Below, piece by piece: positions 6,719 through 11,349 of a stretch of 11,349 bases of DNA. The stretch's first letter is position 1; every line of letters begins with the position of its first letter. The stretch lies in assembly GCA_002424525.1 (NCBI GenBank), contig DIKJ01000151.1:1-11349 (forward strand), written 5' to 3'. The DNA comes from Bacteroidales bacterium UBA5621. Its GTDB lineage: Bacteria; Bacteroidota; Bacteroidia; Bacteroidales; VadinHA17. Below the pieces are notes generated by a model. The model ran no database searches. It was not told the DNA's origin and saw only the letters and a list, made by a program, of their open reading frames with translations. The position numbers and the translations under genes are program-made.

Positions 6719-7405
6719 ATGAAAGTACTTGAACTAAAAGATGTGCATAAGACATACAACTCGTCCGAGGTAAAGGTACATGCCGTGAATGGTGTAACCC
6801 TTGATTTCGATGAGGCTGAATTTGCAGCAATTGTCGGTCCCTCCGGCTCGGGTAAAACAACCCTTCTGAACCTCATCGGAGGGCTGGACATGCCCACTTC
6901 GGGAGAGATAACCATCGACGGCACCGACCTTTCCAGGCTTAAATCCTCACAACTTATCGATTTCAGGATGAGAAACATAGGATTCGTATTCCAGTCGTAC
7001 AACCTTATTCCCGTTCTTTCCGCCAAAGAGAATGTTGAATTCATCATGCTTCTTCAGAAATGGTCGAAGGAGGAGCGTGAAAAACGCACTTTTGAACTGC
7101 TTAAGGCCGTAGGTCTTAGCGACAGGGTTAACAGCCGCCCTTCAAAAATGTCGGGAGGTCAGCAACAAAGGGTTGCCGTTGCACGAGCCCTGGCCTCACG
7201 CCCGAAATTTGTCCTTGCTGACGAACCGACGGCCAATCTCGATTCAAAATCTGCCGCCAACCTCCTGGAGATAATGGAGAAGCTTAATCATGAAGAAAAG
7301 GTCACATTTATCTTTTCTACCCACGATGCGAGAGTGGTGAAGATGGCGCACAGGGTAATCACTCTCGAAGACGGCAAAGTTGTTTCCGATGAAGTCAGGG
7401 AATAA
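6719..7405 (+). CDS. ABC transporter ATPase, LolD/MacB type
   Basis: A 228-residue ATP-binding subunit, normal length for LolD-like proteins. All motifs are intact: Walker A GPSGSGKTT (40-48), Q-loop Gln 92 in 'FVFQSYNLIP', signature MSGGQ (144-148), Walker B with catalytic Glu in 'FVLADEP' (164-170), D-loop 'NLD' (173-175) and switch His 202 in 'STHD'. It is cytoplasmic and would power the FtsX-type permeases encoded just upstream; 'SYNLIPVLSAKENV' is typical of the LolD/MacB/FtsE group. The ATG at 6719 follows a weak AGGA 22 bases after permease 2. No other ATPase lies in the cluster, so one ATPase dimer probably serves a heterodimer of the two permeases. The specific name lolD is not given because the housekeeping system is usually encoded elsewhere and the substrate here is unknown. 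Confidence 0.95.
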   Translation: MKVLELKDVHKTYNSSEVKVHAVNGVTLDFDEAEFAAIVGPSGSGKTTLLNLIGGLDMPTSGEITIDGTDLSRLKSSQLIDFRMRNIGFVFQSYNLIPVLSAKENVEFIMLLQKWSKEEREKRTFELLKAVGLSDRVNSRPSKMSGGQQQRVAVARALASRPKFVLADEPTANLDSKSAANLLEIMEKLNHEEKVTFIFSTHDARVVKMAHRVITLEDGKVVSDEVRE

Positions 7406-7422
7406 GTAATATCCGGTTCAGT

Positions 7423-8577
7423 ATGATGAAAAGAAAGACCCTGATATTGTTGCTTATTGCTTTACAGCTGTTTAAGGCTACCGCCCAGGACCCTGAAAAG
7501 AAGGTTGCTCTCAACGGGTATATCACAACCATGCAGAGTGTAATATTTGAAACCCTCTCCGGTGATTTTATCAACGATAATCTTATTCATAACAGGCTCA
7601 ATTTTAAAGGCTTCATTACGCCAGGCTTAACCTTTGCTGCAGAACTCAGAAACCGCGTTTTCACAGGCGATATGGTTAAAACAGGTCCATATTATTCAGA
7701 TTTTATCGGCACCGATCCCGGGTGGATCGATATGTCGTGGAACATATTGAGCAAGCCATCAGTAATTGTAAATACGAAGATCGACAGGCTCTGGCTCGAT
7801 TACAGCCTTGATAAGTTCCAGGTAACCATCGGCCGCCAGAGGATCAACTGGGGTCAGACCTTCGTCTGGAATCCGAATGATATTTTTAACGCATATTCAT
7901 TCTTCGACTTTGATTATATTGAACGTCCCGGGAGCGATGCGGTCAGAATTCAGTTTTTCCCTACCTTCTCTTCTGCGGTGGAACTTGCTGTCAAGACCGA
8001 TTCCTACGACAAAATAACTGCTGCCGGGTTGTTCCGGTTCAACAGATGGAGTTACGACCTTCAGTTCCTTGCCGGGTATGTTGATAGTGAGGACTTTGTG
8101 ACCGGACTCGGCTGGTCGGGAGTAATCGGCTCATCATCGTTCAGGGGCGAGGGCTCATGGTTCATCCCCGCCGGCAATGATCCCGGGATGAAAGGGACAA
8201 TACTGGTTACCGCCGGGATCGACAGGATCCTGAAAGATAACTCAATGTTGCAGGTGCAGTTGATGTACTGCAATAATCCGCTGGATCTGAACAATTTCAC
8301 AAGCCTTTATACCGGCAATCTGTCGGCAAAGGATCTTGCATTTTCTGAATTCTCTGCTTTCGGACAATTTACCTGGGCGGCTGGCCCGCTTCTTAACATC
8401 ACTCTTTCAGGTATGTGGTTCCCTGACCTGAAAGGATTTTTTACCGGACCTTCAGCTGATTTTTCACTTGCTGAAAATATAGATTTTTCATTTATCTGGC
8501 AGTACTTCAACGCCCGTTTCGGAGTTGAGCGGAGGAAGATGAACCTGGGATTCATGAGAATCAAATACAGTTTCTGA
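7423..8577 (+). CDS. Predicted outer-membrane beta-barrel protein
   Basis: A 384-residue secreted protein. It has a signal peptide (about 1-22: MMKRK, a leucine-rich core, then 'ATAQ' before DPEKK). The mature chain is rich in alternating polar and aromatic residues and ends 'MRIKYSF'; a terminal Phe after such a strand is the outer-membrane insertion signal of beta barrels. Segments such as 'KIDRLWLDYSLDKFQVTIGRQRINWGQ' split across strands recall porin-like DUF1302 and alginate-export barrels, though family membership cannot be settled by eye. It begins 17 bases after the ATPase and is in the same cluster, so it could be the outer-membrane end of the exporter, receiving cargo from the LolA-like protein. 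The DUF1302-type barrels that occur beside LolA-like DUF1329 proteins in proteobacterial clusters are a suggestive parallel. Being a barrel is fairly sure; its role is inference. Confidence 0.75.
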   Translation: MMKRKTLILLLIALQLFKATAQDPEKKVALNGYITTMQSVIFETLSGDFINDNLIHNRLNFKGFITPGLTFAAELRNRVFTGDMVKTGPYYSDFIGTDPGWIDMSWNILSKPSVIVNTKIDRLWLDYSLDKFQVTIGRQRINWGQTFVWNPNDIFNAYSFFDFDYIERPGSDAVRIQFFPTFSSAVELAVKTDSYDKITAAGLFRFNRWSYDLQFLAGYVDSEDFVTGLGWSGVIGSSSFRGEGSWFIPAGNDPGMKGTILVTAGIDRILKDNSMLQVQLMYCNNPLDLNNFTSLYTGNLSAKDLAFSEFSAFGQFTWAAGPLLNITLSGMWFPDLKGFFTGPSADFSLAENIDFSFIWQYFNARFGVERRKMNLGFMRIKYSF

Positions 8578-8623
8578 AAATTTAATACTTTTACTGCCGC
8601 AATTATTCTCTAATGCTATATGT

Positions 8624-9361
8624 ATGGCACTGGTCCATGAACTTGAGAAAAGCGGCAACTGGCTCTTCAGAAGGAGGGGGTGGCTTCCTCTGCTCCTGAT
8701 CTTCGCGGGAATTGCCGCCATGTACCTGGGTAACAGGCAGGCGATCACCTTTAGTCCGGTTTATGAGATGATGTTCCTGGGTGTCAGCATTGCCGGGGAG
8801 ATAATCAGGATCCTTACCGTGGGATTCGCACCAGGATCGACCTCAGGCAGGAACACCGCTGCCGGGCAGGTTGCCGGTGAACTTAACATGACCGGTATCT
8901 ATTCCGTAGTGCGGCACCCGCTTTATGCAGCAAATTTCCTGATGTGGCTGGGCCCGGTACTATTCCTGAGATCAGTCTGGTTCACGGTTTTCTTTATCCT
9001 GGTTTACTGGCTCTACTACGAAAGGATAATGTTTGCCGAGGAACAGTTTCTGAGGAGGAAATTCGGGGAGATTTACGACAGATGGTCGGAAAAAGTACAC
9101 CCTGTAATACCGAAATTCGGAAACTGGTTGCCTCCCCTTTTGCCTTTCTGCTTCAGAAGTGTTCTTAAACGGGAACACAACAGTTTTGTCAGCATCTTTG
9201 TGATCTTTGTTCTGCTTGACCTGTGCAGGAATTATTTCATTACAGGCAAACCATTCATTACAACCCTGTGGCTTTATCCTGCGATACCTGCCGGCATAAT
9301 ATGGCTGATCATAAGGATCCTGCACAAGCAGACCCGGTTTCTCATTGTAGATGGAAGATGA
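8624..9361 (+). CDS. PEMT/ICMT-family integral-membrane methyltransferase
   Basis: A 245-residue membrane protein with the S-adenosylmethionine-binding signature of the isoprenylcysteine carboxylmethyltransferase and phospholipid methyltransferase group: 'GIYSVVRHPLYAANFLMWLG' with RHP at 97-99, and 'YERIMFAEEQFLRRKFGEIYD' with Glu-Glu at 139-140. Hydrophobic helices lie near 21-36, 48-66, 103-131, 188-204 and 215-232. Bacteria lack prenylated CaaX proteins as a rule, so the substrate is probably a lipid. The Leptospira enzyme LmtA, which methylates a lipid A phosphate, belongs to this superfamily and is a possible model, but this is not proven. The final 60-70 residues, with two more helices, extend past the core fold. 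It starts 46 bases after the barrel gene, so it may share the operon transcript; its job would fit envelope lipid modification. Confidence 0.8.
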   Translation: MALVHELEKSGNWLFRRRGWLPLLLIFAGIAAMYLGNRQAITFSPVYEMMFLGVSIAGEIIRILTVGFAPGSTSGRNTAAGQVAGELNMTGIYSVVRHPLYAANFLMWLGPVLFLRSVWFTVFFILVYWLYYERIMFAEEQFLRRKFGEIYDRWSEKVHPVIPKFGNWLPPLLPFCFRSVLKREHNSFVSIFVIFVLLDLCRNYFITGKPFITTLWLYPAIPAGIIWLIIRILHKQTRFLIVDGR

Positions 9362-9429
9362 AACCCGGCTCTCCCTGCGACCGGCAAAGATGAACAGGTA
9401 TGCCCATGACTTGATATTTAGTACACTGA

Positions 9430-9732
9430 ATGAAAGAGATCCTGAAGAAAGTACTTATCATACTGTTGTCCCTGCCGGTCTGGCTTTACCGGTATACCAT
9501 CTCGCCTCTTCTGAGGCCCTCCTGCCGTCATGTGCCTTCGTGCTCACTGTATGCTCTCGATGCCCTGAAGATGCATGGCCCGTTCAGGGGACTTGTCATG
9601 GCCACAAACAGGATCCTCAGGTGCAGGCCGGGTGGCACACACGGATATGATCCCGTGCCGTTATTCCGTTTCAGAAGGTATAAACCTTTTACGCGATTTA
9701 AAAGTTGCAACAGACTTGCCCGACTTGCATGA
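9430..9732 (+). CDS. yidD: Membrane protein insertion efficiency factor YidD
   Basis: A 100-residue protein with the whole YidD (haemolytic domain) core: an amphipathic N-terminal helix, 'YRYTISPLLRPSCRHVPSCS', 'YALDALKMHG', 'ILRCRPGG' and 'GYDPVP'. The three typical Cys are at 32, 38 and 65. YidD is a small membrane-associated protein that aids YidC/Sec-dependent insertion of inner-membrane proteins. The core normally ends soon after 'DPVP'; here about 23 residues rich in Arg, Lys and Phe follow, and the last codons (RLA, stop) are read from a 9-base tandem repeat. The TGA stop exists only because one repeat unit starts with T instead of C. YidD usually lies near rnpA and yidC; here it stands apart, 68 bases after a methyltransferase gene. 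A longer open frame beginning at 9351 in another phase has no such motifs and is a shadow. Confidence 0.92.
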   Translation: MKEILKKVLIILLSLPVWLYRYTISPLLRPSCRHVPSCSLYALDALKMHGPFRGLVMATNRILRCRPGGTHGYDPVPLFRFRRYKPFTRFKSCNRLARLA

Positions 9733-9805
9733 CCTGCACGACTTGCATGACCTGCACGACCTGCACGACCTGCACGACCTGCACGACCTGCACGACCTGC
9801 ACGAC
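9712..9805. repeat. 9-base tandem repeat (minisatellite) between yidD and the LytTR gene
   Basis: Nine full copies of (C/T)GAC(C/T)TGCA run head to tail from 9721 to 9801, with a partial CGAC copy to 9805 and a decayed copy at 9712-9720. The first four copies vary (CGACTTGCA alternating with TGACCTGCA); the last five are identical CGACCTGCA, a sign of recent expansion at the right end. The array begins in the last codons of yidD and stops 2 bases before the stop codon of the opposing LytTR gene, filling the gap exactly. Unit length is divisible by three, so copy changes would not shift a frame. Only a weak TGCA-TGCA pairing exists inside it, so it does not look like a terminator. Confidence 0.95.
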
Positions 9806-9807
9806 AA

Positions 9808-10560
9808 TCAGAAATTAAGCTCCTCTTTTAACTGCTTATAGCCCGAGCGGCTGACCGGCAGTTTATCTCCGGAGTGGAGAATGGCCACATGGGTCTCCTT
9901 GCCGTATGGTTCGATTCGTTTGATATCTTCCACCCTTACCAGATATGATCTGTGTATCCTTACAAAATCGGCTTTGGGAAGATTATCCTCGTAATATTTC
10001 ATGGTCTGCTGTTTAAGCGCCTTTCCGCCGGCATGATGTATCATTACATAATCATCCTGAGCTTCGACATACCTGATCTGCCCGACCGGGATAACGTTTA
10101 TGGCGTTTCCCTTGCGCACGACTACTCTGTTAACCGGAGGGCCCGCTTCCGGCCTTTTTTCCAGCAATTTGCCCGCCGGTTCCCTGCCTGCTTCACCAGA
10201 CTGTATCCTCTCAACAGCCTTCGCCACTGCATCGAGGAACCGTCGCTTCGGAAAGGGCTTTAAAAGATAATCAACTGCATTGAGCTCGAAGGCCCTGATA
10301 GCAAACTGGTCATACGCTGTTGTAAAGATTATCTCGGGCTTTTCAGTCAGCACCTCCACCATCTCGATCCCTGTGAGTCTTGGCATCTGAATATCAAGAA
10401 AAACAAGATCAGGTTTCATAAATGAGATGGATTTCAAACCTGAAAAACCATCAGAACACTCGGCAATGACCTCGATGTAATCAAGCTCTTTCAGATAATG
10501 CCTGATTAATTCACGGGCAGGAGCCTCATCATCAATTATTACGGTTCGGATCTTATCCAT
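9808..10560 (-). CDS. LytTR-family DNA-binding response regulator
   Basis: A 250-residue two-component regulator. The receiver domain (about 1-120) has the acidic pair D10-D11, phospho-acceptor D56 in 'FLDIQMP', T80-T81 and K101 in 'LLKPF'. After a linker rich in Gly, Pro and Glu comes a LytTR domain (about 145-248) with 'IRYVEAQDDYVMIH', 'FVRIHRSYLV' and 'LPVSRSGYKQL'. Phosphorylation by the partner kinase should promote DNA binding; in Bacteroidota such pairs control varied envelope and metabolic genes, and the targets here are unknown. The ATG at 10560 fits the family's normal start; a GTG at 10575 would add five residues. It lies 48 bases after the LytS-like kinase gene and surely shares its transcript. 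The gene ends 2 bases from the tandem repeat and converges with yidD. Confidence 0.95.
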   Translation of the reverse strand: MDKIRTVIIDDEAPARELIRHYLKELDYIEVIAECSDGFSGLKSISFMKPDLVFLDIQMPRLTGIEMVEVLTEKPEIIFTTAYDQFAIRAFELNAVDYLLKPFPKRRFLDAVAKAVERIQSGEAGREPAGKLLEKRPEAGPPVNRVVVRKGNAINVIPVGQIRYVEAQDDYVMIHHAGGKALKQQTMKYYEDNLPKADFVRIHRSYLVRVEDIKRIEPYGKETHVAILHSGDKLPVSRSGYKQLKEELNF

Positions 10561-10608
10561 AGGATTTATTTTCACCCTGCTAATTTATGAAATCTTCCGC
10601 AATGATTT

Positions 10609-11349
10609 TTACAAAAAGAGGGCGGGAATAACAAGGGTTACTGTATAAACCCCGTTTTCCTTTGAGACTCTGACAGACGCCTTGTTGCCGTAGAAGAGTT
10701 CAAGCCTTCTTGAAACATTCAGCAGGCCGGTCCCGGTACCTTTTCTTGATGAGGGAGCCGTATCGTAATCGTTGCTTATTGTAATGTTAAGATATCCGTC
10801 AACAATTCCCGCTACTGTATTGATCCTCACACTTTCGGTGCTTTCATATACCCCATGTTTTATGGCATTCTCATAGAGAGGCTGTAAAAGCAACACGGGC
10901 ATTTTTACTTCCAGGCAATCCGGTTCAATATTCTCCTCAGTAGATAATCTGTCGCCAAAACGTACCTTTTCTATATCGAGATAGAGCCTCAGGTTTTCGA
11001 GCTCGCTTCTCAGAGTGACAGGCTGTTCATCTTTCCTGGACAGGGCATATCTCATGAACTCCGACAGTTTGACCACCATATCCCTTGCCTTTTCGGGATC
11101 TGTTATTGTGAGCGAGCTTACTGAGTTAAGGCTGTTGAAAAGGAAATGGGGATTGATCTGGGATCTTAGCATCCTGAGTTCGGTCTCCTTGACCAGGCTT
11201 TCGAGCCGGGCCTCCTTTGCCTTCTTTTCCGAAAGTGTGGTAAGGCTGATGAAAAGATAATACGTCAGCACGACCAGTGAATAAATGAATACACCACTGC
11301 CGATGCGGAAATAGAAAGTTGCATCCCAGTAAAGTTTGTATTCCTCCCC
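10609..11349 (-). CDS. LytS-like sensor histidine kinase (5' end outside window)
   Basis: The frame is open from the right edge to TAA at 10609-10611, giving 246 visible residues. The first part contains a membrane helix ('FRIGSGVFIYSLVVLTYYLF', visible residues 14-33), then a charged helical linker with coiled-coil character ('SEKKAKEARLESLVKETELR'). The His_kinase domain (PF06580 type) follows: phospho-acceptor H68 in 'QINPHFLFNSLNS', and an ATPase part with the N-box 'LLLQPLYENAIKHG' (N161) and G-box 'GTGTGLLNVSRRL'. Such kinases usually have several N-terminal helices or a sensor region; these lie off the window. It should phosphorylate the LytTR regulator encoded next. A GTG at 11271 is an internal codon in the membrane helix, not the start. 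The signal is unknown. Confidence 0.93.
   Translation of the reverse strand, partial: GEEYKLYWDATFYFRIGSGVFIYSLVVLTYYLFISLTTLSEKKAKEARLESLVKETELRMLRSQINPHFLFNSLNSVSSLTITDPEKARDMVVKLSEFMRYALSRKDEQPVTLRSELENLRLYLDIEKVRFGDRLSTEENIEPDCLEVKMPVLLLQPLYENAIKHGVYESTESVRINTVAGIVDGYLNITISNDYDTAPSSRKGTGTGLLNVSRRLELFYGNKASVRVSKENGVYTVTLVIPALFL

Noticed and set aside
8571..8594. Promoter before the methyltransferase gene (TACTTTTA)
   Set aside because: The -7 match lacks the final G and no TTTG lies at the right distance; co-transcription from upstream remains equally likely.
9712..9805. CRISPR array
   Set aside because: Units of 9 bases touch directly with no spacers, and no cas genes are present.
9575..9841. 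Plus-strand open frame with an Asp-Leu-His repeat
   Set aside because: It is the tandem repeat read in another phase, overlaps yidD out of frame, and has no domain or start signal.
10561..10575. GTG start at 10575 for the LytTR regulator
   Set aside because: The ATG at 10560 gives the standard receiver start a few residues before the first beta strand; the GTG adds five residues without a ribosome-binding signal.

Overview
The window reads as chromosomal DNA of a Bacteroidota (Bacteroidetes) bacterium, probably Bacteroidales-like. The clues are two FISUMP-domain genes (one a lipoprotein), a LytTR regulator paired with a LytS-type kinase, genes that mostly lack Shine-Dalgarno sequences, and one exact match to the Bacteroidetes promoter pattern (TTTG, 20 bases, TAnnTTTG). 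No phage, transposase, tRNA, rRNA or CRISPR was seen.

Layout. Bases 1-1025 hold two convergent FISUMP-domain genes, the left one cut by the window edge. Bases 1026-1405 are non-coding and contain a G-rich block (a possible G-quadruplex plus a competing hairpin) and a strong promoter. From 1406 a tightly packed same-strand cluster runs to 8577: TetR regulator, LolA-like periplasmic protein, FtsX/MacB-type permease, Na+/Ca2+ antiporter, a second permease split by an in-frame TGA, LolD/MacB-type ATPase, and an outer-membrane beta-barrel candidate. A PEMT/ICMT-type membrane methyltransferase and YidD follow on the same strand. A 9-base tandem repeat then fills the gap to a LytTR response regulator and a LytS-like sensor kinase on the minus strand; the kinase runs off the right edge.

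How the genes may work together. ATPase, two permeases, a LolA-like carrier and an outer-membrane protein are the parts of an export route from inner to outer membrane for a lipid or lipoprotein. This resembles LolCDE-LolA but is regulated by its own TetR protein. Two things are unusual. The TetR protein carries a textbook EF-hand calcium-binding loop just after its DNA-binding domain, and a calcium antiporter gene sits between the two permease genes. Together they suggest, as inference, a calcium-responsive envelope transport system. The second permease gene is interrupted by a single TGA that forms part of a perfect 10-base Shine-Dalgarno match. It is therefore either a fresh nonsense mutation or sequencing error, or an unusual split or recoded gene.
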